Position numbers and translations under genes: made by a program. Below the pieces are notes generated by a model. The model made no database searches. It was not told the origin of the DNA and saw only the letters and a program-made list of their open reading frames with translations. Below are positions 1-56,740 of a DNA stretch of 64,000 bases, one piece after another; position 1 is the first letter of the stretch, and every line of letters starts with the position of its first letter. Source of the stretch: Mesocentrotus franciscanus (Eukaryota > Echinodermata > Echinoidea > Camarodonta > Strongylocentrotidae); the NCBI GenBank assembly GCA_037976565.1, contig CP137682.1:22062800-22126799 (forward strand), written 5' to 3'.

Positions 1-429
1 TGTAACTTGTTATTGATAACAATTTTTTTAATGAAACAGAGCCCAAGTCTTCATGTACTGAAATGGATTTAGGGAATCCTTAAAAGATAATTTCATAAAG
101 ATGACATTTTTTTATTTTTAAAAATTAATTTTACAAAATAACTCAAGCCATGTCATTTTTCAGGCAGAGGCTCCATCTATTTCCGAGACACGTCGAGCGC
201 CATCTCTTGTCAATTTATTAACAATGATCATTAATTCATCGATTAAGAAAAGAACAAGCCCGTTTCGCCATTTGTCATTGAAAAGAAACGAAAACACTCC
301 ATTTATCTTCAAGGAAAGCTCTCCAAATTAACAGGTCAGTATTTCATTTATGTTTCCAACATTTGTTCGCAATTTCTGTCCTGATTCAGTTGAGATTTTA
401 GTCCTGTAGCCATATGTTTGGGATGTATT

Positions 430-620
430 TACGTCTGCTTCGAGTTGTACGGAGCCTGTCGTGCGAGTTGAATAGCCAATCGCCCGCAACGTTCCCGGGC
501 CGTGACCCGTGGGTTACATGATTACATGAATGGGTAATGAAGAATGGCCGTCGCGTCGTATCATTTTTTGACAGCTACGGTTAGTCCGAGGAACGGGTGT
601 TCCACGTTTGTTATGAATGT
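430..620. promoter_or_regulatory. CpG-rich patch with CCAAT box
   Basis: Unusually CpG-rich for this AT-rich window, with AGCCAATCGC (CCAAT at 476-480) followed by CGCCCGCAACG and GGGCCGTGACCC. It could be an upstream promoter of this or another gene. No coding exon or TATA element supports it. Confidence 0.3.
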
Positions 621-3600
621 ATTTTAGATGGATTTGATGACTAGACTAAGTATGTGTCTGTCCAGTTTCATTCCTGTCAAACAAAACCAAGTAATTGTTC
701 CCCAAATGGCGATTAGCATAGAGTTCTTGGTCGTTTTTGTGTCGATGCTTGTCATTGATTTGAAATGAATGTGATGCAGATTTAGACTAAACTAACCTAC
801 AATGAATGTAAGAAACTGTGGTAGAAGTCGTAAAGTCAAGAGAAATGGATGGAGATGGGTGGGTCATGACTCATCTGTTGAGAAGGGAAGATGATGAACC
901 TGTGAAAAGAGTGGGATCTAAGATTGGATGGCATAAGAATCAAGTCTTTAAGACTAAGACAGAGGGAAGGAAGACCAAAGATTTTATGGAAAGATGAAGA
1001 AAGCAAGCTGCCAAGCAGTAAGGTTAGTGTAAATGAGGAGGATCGATGCCCGAGACAAGAAGTTGATCGAGGGAGTGTCCTCATTGTGCGAAAGTCAGTA
1101 ATCCCTCCTAAGAGGGAAAATGCTAATTTTAATGATGATGATGATGAATTACTCTTTGTGCCCTGTGGTCGACTTGGGGAACACACAGTCGAACACACTT
1201 GAATTTTGTCATACAAGTGTATATCCAATGTGTATGGATCATATACTCCAAACAATAAAGTAGTCTAGGTTTCACTCTGCAGCAAATAAACGTTCTCTGT
1301 AGGTTTCCACTGTGCGTTAGTATTCACAAAATTTGGGAACATCATCTGGTAGCCTTTTTGAAAAGGCTATTGATAACTTAAATGTTCTCTCAAAAGAATC
1401 TGTTAATTGTGCATTATGAGGAGTAAAGGAAAAAGCAAAAGAATTGAAAAGACAGGAAAAAGATGAAATTGAACACTCGAACTAGAGAATATTTTTGGTT
1501 TTTATTTTTGGTGTTTATACATTATACATACAGTACATGTCCACCAAACATTAGATGAAATGGAAAGAAAAAGGGAAGGAAGGAGTTGTTGTGATTGGGG
1601 AAGTTTGAGCACATCACAGTAGTTGAAGAGTGAATGTGGCCATACATGTACAGTATGTGGGACATCTGTAGTAACTTGTTGGGTGTCTGTGTACTGCTGG
1701 TCCTGTGCTGGATATATTATAATATGCTCTATTTTGAGGTAAAATCTGTTTGAAAACCCTAGAAAGTCTTGAGGAAAGTCAAGGGATGAATAAAAAAAAG
1801 AAATTAAAGTACGATACTGGAATGCTGTAAATAGAGACAATCCTGATGTTCTCTTTTACATGTATTTGATCTTAAAATCATACCTTTAAAGTGTAACATC
1901 GTTCATTGAACTGTTTTTTTCTTCTCATGACCAAAACATTTCATGATACCAGATAATGTTACATATTGTTCTTGTTATATTGTGTTCAAGAGAGAATATT
2001 GGTGGAAATGTTAAAGATTATTATGGATTAGTAGGCCTACAAAGTATAATGTACTTGTAGATTGTTCTTTTTTCAAATTAATTGTGGTGGACAAATTAGT
2101 TTGATGTAATATTTACTTTGCTCTTTGGAGGTCGACATGTCTTTAAAAACTGTGCTTATACAAGTTGGAAACATCTTATGGATAATAGATCGGTAGGTTC
2201 TTGAGGAGCGTATTATTGTTTTTAATATGGTTGTACTGTCTTTAACTCTTTATGTACTATGTAGTACCTGATTAGTGCTGACTCTTCCCAATGATAAAAA
2301 CTGTGATGCTTACAGTACCAAATCTATAGTTTTGATACATACATACAGTATGTACATGTAGATGTATGGTACATTTTTCATGTACATGTACTGTAGCTTC
2401 ACTGTAGGCCTACAGGAAGTTTTGCAAGAGTTGATTATACTGTATGCATGAAGGTGACCTTTGTATAATGGCCAACTAGACAGTTAGCCTTCACCTAGTT
2501 ATTTGATTTGAGTTGTTGACATCAGCAAAAAAGTTTAATTATAAACTCAAGTAATATTATGAAGAAAAAAAAAATCAGCTTCATTGCCACAATTAGCAAC
2601 AAGTGAGAAAGACATTACGTACATGTACATGTACATGTAAGTTTTTTTGTAGTCTTTGCAATTTTATTGTAATTATGGCAAAAGATTTCATGACAGTTAT
2701 TTTGTGAAGATTGCTTAGACTTCTCGAGCTTTAATTTGGATAATATTTGTACTCGGGTTGCCTTTAAAGTGGAAATCCACTAAACCATACTATCTAACTT
2801 AGATTTATAAGTTGAAAATAAGTCCAAGAGTTGTTGGGAAGTAAAGGGAGTAGCAAGAATGACACTCCCAAATTACTTGTACTTTATTAGAACTTTAGTT
2901 ATGATGATTCCTAACATGATTTTAAGGGTCATTCAGGTGAATAATCATATTTAAAAAAAATAACATGTATTATCTTGTTATCATGTTCCATGGAATAAAA
3001 AGGTGTTTGATTTAAAAAATAATTGTTAAAAAAAAAAAATCTTTATACTTAATACCTAACTTGCTATCTGTGTTCATGTACAAAATCTAAAATTTGCAAA
3101 TTGCACAAATTCAGATTTTTGTTGTTGTTGTTGATTTTTTGTATTTAAAAAAAAATATTATATTATATACATGTATATATATTTATTTATTTATTTATTC
3201 TTTTTTTTTTTTGGGGATGTGTATTTGCTCTCTCCAATAGTAAGAGTGAACACATACATTCCAGTGGTAAAAATTAATCAATAATTATTTACTTGAAATG
3301 CTATGAAAATGGAACCACTTGATTGCTCTATTTTGTTTTTGTTTTTGTTTGTATTTCATTTGTATGTACATGTACATACATGTATATTAGGCTTTCGTTA
3401 ATTGTACAATTTAGTACATGAGTGATAAATGAAGTTGTAATCAGCACACGTAATGATGATTTAAAGCAATTCACTCATCAAAATTATCGGACAGTACTGA
3501 ATAGGGGTTACAAGTTCCTAGTGATCGGTTTCGCAACAGGAAATGATGTGGAAATTGAAGGCTTAGCCTGCCCTCAGCTCGTAATCCTGCAGGATTACAT

Positions 3601-3845
3601 CGGTAACAAAAGAAGTCTGAAATACAGTCAAACCCTTTACCAATTTATAAAATGGATGGCTAAATGTAGCTTTTGAAGGAGTTTTAGACTGAAAATTGAT
3701 CTACATATATACACCTACATATGTAAATGAAAGATATTTTTATACTGATTGAAATGGTGACATACAAATTGCCATTACATGTACAGTACATGTAGTTACT
3801 TCATGTATTGTTGTTGTTAATGTTGTTGTTATGTATTATTATTTT

Positions 3846-4347
3846 ATGATGGTGATAATGATGATGGTGATGATGATGGTGATGATGATGGTGATGATGA
3901 TGGTGATGATGGTGATGATGATGATGGTGGTGATGGTGGTGATGATGATGATGATGATGGTGATGATGATGGTGATGGTGATGATGATGGTGATAATGAT
4001 GGTGATGATGATGGTGATGATGATGGTGATGATGATGATGGTGATGATGATGGTGATGATGATGGTGATGATGATGGTGATGATGATGGTGATGATGATG
4101 GTGATGATGATGCTGATGGTGATGATGATGGTGATGATGATGATGGTGATGGTGATGATGATGCTGATGATAGTGGTGATGGTGATGATGATGATGATGG
4201 TGATGATGATAATGGTGATGATGATGGTGATGATGATGGTGATGATGATGGTGATGATGATGATGGTGATGATGATGGTGATGATGATGGTGATGGTGAT
4301 GATGATGGTGATGATGATGATGGTGATGATGATGGTGATGATGATGG

Positions 4348-4378
<31 letters not shown>

Positions 4379-4790
4379 GATGGTGATGGTGATAATGATG
4401 GTGATGATGGTGATGATGATGGTGATGATGATGGTGATGGTGATGATGGTGATGATGGTGATGGTGATGATGATGGTGATGATGATGGTGGTGATGGTGA
4501 TGATGATGGTGATGATGGTGATGATGATGATGGTGATGATGATGGTGATGATGATGGTGATGGTGATGATGGTGATGATGGTGATGGTGATGATGATGAT
4601 GGTGATGATGATGGTGGTGATGGTGCTAATGATGATGGTGCTAATGATGATGATGGTGATGATGATGACGACGATGACGATGATGATGATGGTGATGGTG
4701 ATGATGATGGTGACGATGACGATGACGATGACAATGATGATGATGGTGATTGGTGATTGGTGATGGTGGTGATGATGATGATGATGGTTA
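3846..4790. repeat. GATGATGGT-type microsatellite, about 945 bp
   Basis: Near-continuous array of GAT and GGT triplets, mostly as 9-bp (GATGATGGT) and 12-bp (GATGATGATGGT) units with rare GCT, AAT and GAC variants toward the 3' end. Long open frames read as Met/Val or Ser/Pro polymers on the two strands and are artefacts of the triplet period. Confidence 0.97.
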
Positions 4791-5690
4791 TTGTGATAAT
4801 GATAATTATAACTGTTGTTGTTTGTGTTGCCATTATTGTTGTTGATGTAACTGTTTTTTCTGTTGTTATCATGCCAGGTACATATTTATCACCTGTGTGG
4901 GGAGAGGCAACTACAGATAAAATACATTGTGTAAGACATGTCAGGTTACATTAAATGTGCATGACCACCACTCCCGACAACATTTTCATTGCAATGATAT
5001 TAATTTTCATGTTTACATAGTTTTATTTATGAAATTTAATAAGCAAAGTAGATAGATGACTTTACACTTCTAAAGAGCAAGTGTGTACCTTTGACATTCT
5101 ATTTTACATGTTTTCTTATTGCAATTTGTATAAATATTGTATTTTACTTGCACTGTAAAAACATGTACAATTCAGCTTGTTTAATACTGCCATTCATATT
5201 TTAATAAACTTGATTTGAATTGAATAAAAAAAGATCTTTACACGCATGGTGTATGAAGCAGGAATGGAATACATGTATGATGTACATGTATGACAGCTAG
5301 TATTATTCCTTTCTTGTACATATTTCAGACAGAGCTGTCTCTAGGTAGCCCCCCCCCCTACCAGCCCTGCATCATTACAACAACACAACTTAGAGACCCA
5401 TATAGAAATTGTAAATCAATTGAGCCAATTATCAGGCCCATTGATTTAATTAACAGAGAAGTGATCAACAGAACAACCAGACAGAGATGTGAAATGGCTG
5501 TATCACCATTGTTTAATAGGCAGAGAATCTTACCATATGGTTTCCAAGAGCATTCACTCGAGCGTGATGCATGTATTAACTGCGTGCTATCTCATCGTCT
5601 TGGAGTGCGGTAGGAGAAAGGATGCAGCAATGTTGTCAAGTGCTGGGGCGTTGTGGGAGAGCCGTCTTGAATTCAGAGGGCAGTGTTTCT

Positions 5691-5832
5691 TAAAGCCCCT
5701 CTAAAGTGTTGGCAACCCCAAAAATTTGATGGCAAAATTTCACTTAAATTGTATCATTTGTGAAAGAGGATGTCATTTAAGACACATTTCTGCAAGGATT
5801 TTCAAAACAAATGTGTTTGAAGTCGAATATTG
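5691..5832 (+). repeat. Dispersed 140-bp repeat, copy 1
   Basis: Contains CCCCTCTAAAGTGTTGGCA and GAGGATGTCATTTAAGACAC. The reverse complement recurs at 23287-23424 with about 90 percent identity by eye. Not assigned to a named family. Confidence 0.75.
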
Positions 5833-6474
5833 ATGAAAGAATACAAAATTTAGGTTTTCTGCGTACAACAGAAAACCCTAATTATGGAGAGCGAGAGTAA
5901 GAGAGAGAGAGAGAGAGAGAGAAAGAGGGTGGGAAGGAGGGGGTTATAGAGGGAGGGAGGGAGGGAGGGAGGGATATACCGTAGATAGAAAGTTAGAGCG
6001 ATACAGAGGAGAGAGAGAGAGTTAGAGAATACAGGGGGGTGAAAGAAAAAGTAGAGAAATTAAGAGACACAGAATGGAATGAAGACGAGAAAAACTACAC
6101 TGAAGTGAGAAAATGTACAAATTGAAAAAAAATCAAACAAACATGCAAAGAGAAAAAGTAATAGATGCAGAAAAAAGAAGGATAAGAAAGGAGAGATGCA
6201 GTGTACATAATAGAGAGTGTGTCGCATACATAAAGATAGGGGAGAGAGATAAAAGTTGGGGGGAGGGGATGCATTTACCGAATGTTATAACATACAGTGT
6301 TCATGTACTTCAAGCTCTACCAAATGCATGCCATGATGAATCCAATATTATTAAGTGCGTCACCAATCTCATGTTCAGCCGTGTGCCTTAATTTAGTTGA
6401 TTTGCAGTTAAACCCAGACAAAATACTAAAGCCTCTCCCATCCTCTTCATTATAAGCTACTCTGGTTTGTGAGC

Positions 6475-6905
6475 TCATAGCATGTTCAGACTAATGGCAA
6501 CTTTTACGAAACTCGTATAAAGAAATGTTCTATAAAGAATAATCGTATAGTTAAAAGGGCGTACAGACCTGATAACAAAATTGTATTAAGAAACGTACAA
6601 ATAAAAGCAGTATTGAAGTGGCACAACTTGACATTACAGCTGTCCAATCATCAGTGTGCGCTCATGATAAGCTCCACCCATTTATACGTTTTTGTACGAT
6701 GCAACGTTCAGATGAGAATGGGACCCTGATCCTTTAATATTGAGTTTTCGTTTGAAACGTTGCCTAAACCTACATTTCATTACTATACAGTGTTTCGTTA
6801 TGCACAGTTTCTGTATACAACGTTTAGACTTGGAAAATTTAATAACTTGTGTATTATTTTTGTATTGCCATACATTGAATTTTTGTTGTGTGAATGGGGG
6901 TCAGT
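6475..6905 (+). repeat. Dispersed 400-bp repeat, copy 1
   Basis: Shares CCAATCATCAGTG, GATGAGAATGGGACCCTGAT and TATTGAGTTTT with 17637-18010 in the same order and strand. No coding frame was recognised. Probably a non-autonomous transposon relic. Confidence 0.7.
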
Positions 6906-7141
6906 GACTGTCACTGATTTTAGGAAGAGATATGTGCATTGTCCTGAACTTGATAGACAGGGAGCTCATGTTTGTGATATTAGGAAAAGATAGCACTAAC
7001 GCAAACACTTTGAGGGTCAAATAATTCTACATGTATAAAGCTGATCATTGATTTTAAATCCTTAAACCTTAAGAAAGGCAGAAGTTCAAAAGTAAAATGT
7101 TAAGTAAAAACAGCAATATTTTGTAGTGATTTACAGAGAAT

Positions 7142-7144
<3 letters not shown>

Positions 7145-7179
<35 letters not shown>
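7145..7179. repeat. (TA)n microsatellite
   Basis: About 17 TA units directly next to the hairpin at 7184-7291, whose loop is also TA-rich. Confidence 0.95.
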
Positions 7180-7181
<2 letters not shown>

Positions 7182-7183
7182 TA

Positions 7184-7291
7184 AATTTCATGAAACTCCA
7201 TGTCAGCCGTACAGTAAGCTTAGATATATATACTGGTATATATATATATATCTAAGCTTACTGTACAGCTGACATGGAGTTTCATGAAATT
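7184..7291. repeat. 108-bp inverted repeat (hairpin or MITE)
   Basis: Left arm AATTTCATGAAACTCCATGT... and right arm ending ...ACATGGAGTTTCATGAAATT pair along about 45 bp with one obvious mismatch (CCG versus CTG), around a TATA-rich loop with a central ACTGGTA. Such near-perfect arms suggest a young foldback element or a recent palindrome. Confidence 0.9.
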
Positions 7292-8160
7292 AGATGTTTA
7301 TCATTTTGTCAATTTTCTACCTGTTTTTGCAAATTTTCAGAGAAGGAAAGGTTTTTAGTTTAAAGGTGTATATGAATTTACTATACACTGTACATTATGT
7401 ATCTGAATAGGGTCTCGGCATTGCACCATATTTTGGAAAGAAGTTTGCTCATTTGCGTGGTATGATGAGGTTCATTTTTTAAAGATAGGCCTCTTCATTC
7501 AATTTATCAGATCATCTATTATTTGAATTGAGGATGGTATATTTTTCCAGATTTGAAAAGCAGTTAAACGTTCACACTAAATCTTTTATCAGGTGATATG
7601 GGAAGTATGAGTCTAGAAGTGTCATTTATGAAACAAAGATTACGTGTGGATACATGATGATAAATTATTTTAAAAGATGATGTGAATCTAATTTTTGTTA
7701 TACCAACTGTGATACAAAATTCCTTTCTATTAACTCAATCACATACATTTAGTTGTATGATAATACAACAATCTCTTTTATTAAAGAGTAACATGTAACA
7801 ATCATGAATTTAATTCTTATTTCCTCATTGAAAAATGAACTGTTTTTTTCCTTCTCTTTCCTGAACTTCCATAATAAAAAACTCTAATTTAATTAAATCA
7901 TTCACTTTTTCTTAAGACATTAAATTGTAATAAAGAGGCAACTGGTGTAACTTGACTTGCTTATTAAATCAGTTTGATTTATAAAATCACTTATTTGAAT
8001 TGTGACAAAAAGAAAGTCAGTCTTGGTTAGTTGTTGTTGAGATATTTTTTTGAACCACCGTACATGTATATATGTAGGCATGCAAAAGATTGTTAACACA
8101 CTGCATGTATAATAGTTCATGAATGAATTCTATTTTCTCTGCATGGTAAATTCCATTACG

Positions 8161-9628
8161 ATAATAAAAAGAGAGGCTTTAGATCCTGTGACATTGTGCC
8201 TCTGGCACCGGTCCACTTTCCTAGTTTCCTGAACACCCTGAATCCTCTTCCTGTATTCCGAAAGCTCGACTTATTTTCTGTTTGGATTAAAAACATGGTG
8301 TTATTTTTCTTCTTCCCCACACACAGGGCAAGCCGACTTGAGAATCGGCTGACGTTAGAGCATTGTTCCTGTCGTATGTAAACACGCCCAAGATCAACAT
8401 GTGAGCGTCGTCTACCGGAGAGTCTGAACGCAGATCAGAGGCTGCCTCGGGTGAAAGAGAATTAAGCTTTTTTAGCCTGCGGAGTGGAAATTAGTCCAGC
8501 TTATATGTGGAAGACTGAAACAATAAGGAAAGCTTGGTTGGTTTAGGGCAGTTTGGACATATCCTCAAAATATTCCCCCACCCCCATCTCGCCCTCCCCC
8601 ATCTTGCCTTGCCCTGCAAGTTTTTATCAATCTCATGGAATGAAGCTGGAGTTAAAATCTATACAACCTTGTTGGATTGATTGCCGTAGCTTGATTTAAC
8701 TTCATCTCTACCTCACTCTCTCTCTCCATCAAATGCCTCCCTAAAACGCTCCTCTATTTATGCATTCTCCGAGAAACCAGCAGTAACCATAGCAACCATT
8801 GAGGTAGAAGGGACGGTGGAGTTGCACAGCTGACGTATGCATCCTCGCTCTTCAACCGTTTTTTTCCTCCTCCTCCATCTCTGGGTATTCAGTCGGATGC
8901 TGCCCAGTGTAATGCAATTGGATGATCTTGAGCATGAGATAGCAAGCGATTTGGGCGAGCAGTGCGACGCTTGCATAGGATTCTCAGGTCAGGGTGCGTG
9001 CAGAGCGACAGAGAGCGAGAGTGAGCGAGCGAGCGAGCAAAGAGGAGGCGGCTCAGAACACTGATTTTCATTTGAGGGCATCAAGCCGAGCTGGGCAGGC
9101 AGACTGATATGCATGGACGCAAAAAGACAACGGGGAATCCAATACTGGAACGTAACGACGACAGCCTGCCCAGAGGATTTTCTTACACCTTGTGTATATA
9201 GACAACAAAATTTAATTTGAAACAGTGTGTGTGTGTTTTTGTGTGTACATTTGTCATCAAAGCAAGGAGAATACGTATAAAACATTCCTTCTTCACGCCC
9301 TGGGGAATAAAGAGAAGAGTTATTATTTTGAAACAAGAAGATTTTGTTGTTGCTGTGATGTGACAAATGAAATGAAATCCGAAACCATGGTGCTAAGAAC
9401 TAAAGGAAAGAGTAATTAGTCAAGCAACGTGTATTCTTCCAAACGAAGCAATCAACAGGCAGGGAACAAATAATTGACTATCCATACGCAGCGGCGGCAA
9501 AACTAGGAAAACTAGGGAACCGTTGCAGCTGATTATCCACCTGTATCTATAGCAAGCCGCTTAGTCTCGACTTAGGGAGAGCAGACCATCTTTTTTTCTG
9601 TTTATAAACTTGAGATAAGAAACTCAAG
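8161..9628 (+). promoter_or_regulatory. Likely promoter and 5' UTR region of the kinesin gene
   Basis: This stretch is more GC-rich and less repetitive than its surroundings and leads directly into the start codon. Visible motifs: a forkhead-like TGTAAACA at 8377-8384 followed by a KLF-like CACGCCC, an RFX X-box match at 8783-8796, a GAGC-rich patch at 9010-9045, and a TATATA at 9195-9200. The transcription start cannot be placed from sequence. Part of the region must be 5' UTR, because the frame is closed by a TGA six codons before the ATG. ORFs at 8758-9366 on both strands look like chance open frames. Confidence 0.45.
8783..8796 (+). promoter_or_regulatory. RFX X-box-like site near the promoter
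   Basis: GTAACCATAGCAAC fits the RFX X-box pattern GTNRCC-N2-RGYAAC at every specified position. RFX factors control ciliary and many neuronal genes. It lies about 830 bp upstream of the start codon. Binding is inferred from the motif only. Confidence 0.4.
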
Positions 9629-54218
<44,590 letters not shown>

Positions 54219-54569
54219 GTGAGAGGTCAAATTAGTTACATCGGGTGTTATTTGAATTTTTGAGGAAATCTTTAGAGAGTTGTTGTTCTTGAAGAATTTG
54301 ATTAAATATATGAGAAGTAGAAACCTGTATCTTAAGGTGTTAAATCCAAGGGCCACTGGTTAAAGGTGAGGGGTCAATTATGCATGTTGCAGCATGGTAT
54401 TTGCATACGAACAGAATTTAAAGGAGTGATTGTTGGTGAAAAATAATTTGTAAAATGTTTTGATCGAATAACGAGAAAAAGCACACTTGGGCTAAGGCTG
54501 TCAGTTTAAAGGTTAAAGGTCAATCAGAGAGAGAGAGAGAAAGAGAGAGAGCTAGCATAAAATACATAT

Positions 54570-55321
54570 AATACAGGCAAGGGAAAGTGATAGAAAGTTA
54601 GTGTGTAGCCAAAATAATAGGCAAAGGTAGAGGGAGCGAATGAAGCAAGTGAGGTACAGAGAGAGAAATAGCGAGTGAGAGCCTGCCAAGGGAAGGGGGG
54701 AGGATGAAGGAAGGATATCGAGAGAAAAAGAAGGATTTCATAGACAATACATTTATAACAGGTGTATGACGTACACATTCACGTGTGTGATGTATTGTTG
54801 CGTTTTATTGCTTGTAAAGCCCCCCTGACATTCAGCATTTGAAAATACACTGTGTGATATGAATAAAAACGAGTTCGTGGAAGGCAAGGAATTTGTGAAA
54901 GATAGATGTTAGGACCGAAAATAGGAGACTTACATGTAGGTGGAGGGAGGGAGGGGTGGAGGGAGGGAGGGAGGGAGGGAATGAAGCAAGTAAGTTTGAA
55001 AGAGGGAAATATCTAAAGAGAGAGAGAGTGAACCGAGAGGGCAGGGGATGATGCAAGAAAGATATCGAGAGAAATGGAGGATTAGGCAAAGCATTTATAA
55101 TAGGTGTATGACGTGCACATGCACATGTGTGATGTATTGATGCATTTTATTGCATTTGAATATAAACTGTGTGACACAAAGAAAAATGAGTTCACGGAAG
55201 GCAGGGAAAAGTGAATGATTGATGTTAGGACCCAAAATAGGAGACATACATGTACATGTAGGTGGAGGGAGGGAATGAAGCAAATGAGTTTGAAAGAGAG
55301 AGGGGGAGAGAGAGAGGGAGT

Positions 55322-55384
<63 letters not shown>

Positions 55385-55640
55385 GAGAGAGCTAGAGAGC
55401 TGAGGGGGTAGGGGATGATGCAAGAAGGATATTAACAGAAATAGGAGGATTTCAGAGGCAAAACATTTATAATAGGCGTATGACGTACACATGCACACGA
55501 GTGATGTATTGATGCATTGTATTGCTTTTAAAGCCTCCTTTGCATTCATCCTTTGCATTCATCCTTTGCAAGCCTCCTTTGCATTCATCCTTTGCATTCA
55601 TCCTTTGCATTCATCCTTTGAATATAAACTGGGTGACACA
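54570..55640. repeat. Large tandem repeat, unit about 340-370 bp, roughly three copies
   Basis: Markers CATTTATAACAGGTGTATGA (54750), CATTTATAATAGGTGTATGA (55092) and CATTTATAATAGGCGTATGA (55464), each preceded by GAGA-rich sequence with GATGCAAGAAGGATAT-like and followed by GTGATGTATTG and AATATAAACTG blocks. The last unit ends in a 13-bp repeat (CCTTTGCATTCAT) at 55535-55620. Confidence 0.85.
55290..55395. repeat. (GA)n microsatellite
   Basis: Nearly uninterrupted GA/GGGA inside the larger tandem unit. Confidence 0.95.
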
Positions 55641-56080
55641 AATAAAAATGAGTTCACCACATTGTGTAAAGTAATGGGATGAAATACATCTCTTGAGTAA
55701 GGGAAGCTTGGAACAAAAGACTTGTAATTCTACATTTTTATAAAGTGCACAGAGTCTTTGAGTCAAGTCTAAACCGGCTTCACAATATTCACCCTAGTGT
55801 AGCAGCTAGTGGATAAGCAAGGCTTTTAGTCTACAGCCACAAAATTTCAGACCCTTTAATACACATTAGACAAGGTTTGTCCCTCCAAACCAAATAATGT
55901 GTTCCATACCTTTACTTTGGTGTAGGGTTTAAGAGACAGGTAGGGCAAGGTAAACACTGACGATGCAAGGAGCTCCGATGTGTATTATGCATGGACACAC
56001 TTATTCCCTCGCAGACATGGGCACACACGTCAGCTCCTGTTGGCGCTGATAAGGGTAAAGGTCCGCAGTGTGTGGGTGCA

Positions 56081-56083
<3 letters not shown>

Positions 56084-56120
<37 letters not shown>
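56084..56120. repeat. (GT)n microsatellite
   Basis: About 14 GT units followed by GAGAGAG. Confidence 0.95.
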
Positions 56121-56564
56121 GTTGTGGACTGTGTGTTTTAATAAAGACAAGACAACAGCCTGTCGTATGGAGAATGGAATTAGCCTGTCTTCTTTAGCCA
56201 TATGTTGGAGCCACTTGGAGGAAACTCCATTTGACACAGTGCTTTTAAATGTTTTTACCAAAGTATTTTCATTCTCTATATTTAATCATTTGTGAAAGAA
56301 TAATATCAGGATATTCTATTCCTATAATTGATAATGAAGGTTGTGTCAAACATTTACCAACATAATTTATCATCTTCTGATGATAAATTGAATATGCTCA
56401 AGCTCTCTAAATGTATCTAATATAACAATGATAGCAATTTGTGTAGCTAATTTAAGAAGAGATAATAATGGAAAAAAGCATAGTCTGCCTATTTTGTCAT
56501 TTAGATAGTGTCATTAGAGCAGGGGATAACATAATTTAAAAGCAGCTTTTAAAGACAATAGCAG

Positions 56565-56740
56565 ATAAAGAGAGAAAGGGAGAGAGAAAGGGGAAACTAG
56601 GAAGATAGAGAGGTAGAGAGAGAGAAAGAGGAGAGTGAAAGAGTGTGTGTATGTGAGAGAGGGAAAGACAGACATAGAGAGAGAGAGAGAGAGAAAGAAA
56701 GAAAGAGAGAGAGAGAGAAAGAGAAAGTAAGAGAAGGGGG
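56565..56740. repeat. Purine-rich (GA) tract
   Basis: GAGAGA and GAAAGAAAG runs over about 175 bp. Confidence 0.9.

Larger units (their letters stand above)
1..8160. other. 5' flank with repeats, no supportable gene
   Basis: I see no recognisable coding sequence here. Open frames at 924-1202, 3422-3676 and 5290-5613 have no familiar motif or splice support. The region holds a CpG-rich patch with a CCAAT box (430-620), a GATGATGGT microsatellite (3846-4790), GA/GGGA runs (5885-6060), two dispersed repeat copies (5691-5832, 6475-6905) and a TA-flanked hairpin (7145-7291). The remainder (about 1250-3400 and 7300-8160) is AT-rich with ACATGTACATG strings and otherwise unremarkable. Confidence 0.6.

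Noticed and set aside
924..1202. 92-residue charged frame
   Set aside because: The opposite strand is also open over the same span and no family resemblance was seen.
3422..3676. 84-residue frame without low complexity
   Set aside because: No recognised domain, AT-rich context and no splice or promoter support; chance length in 64 kb.
3831..4872. Long open frames of Met/Val or Ser/Pro on both strands
   Set aside because: They exist only because a triplet microsatellite has no stops in some frames; no start context, splice sites or motifs.
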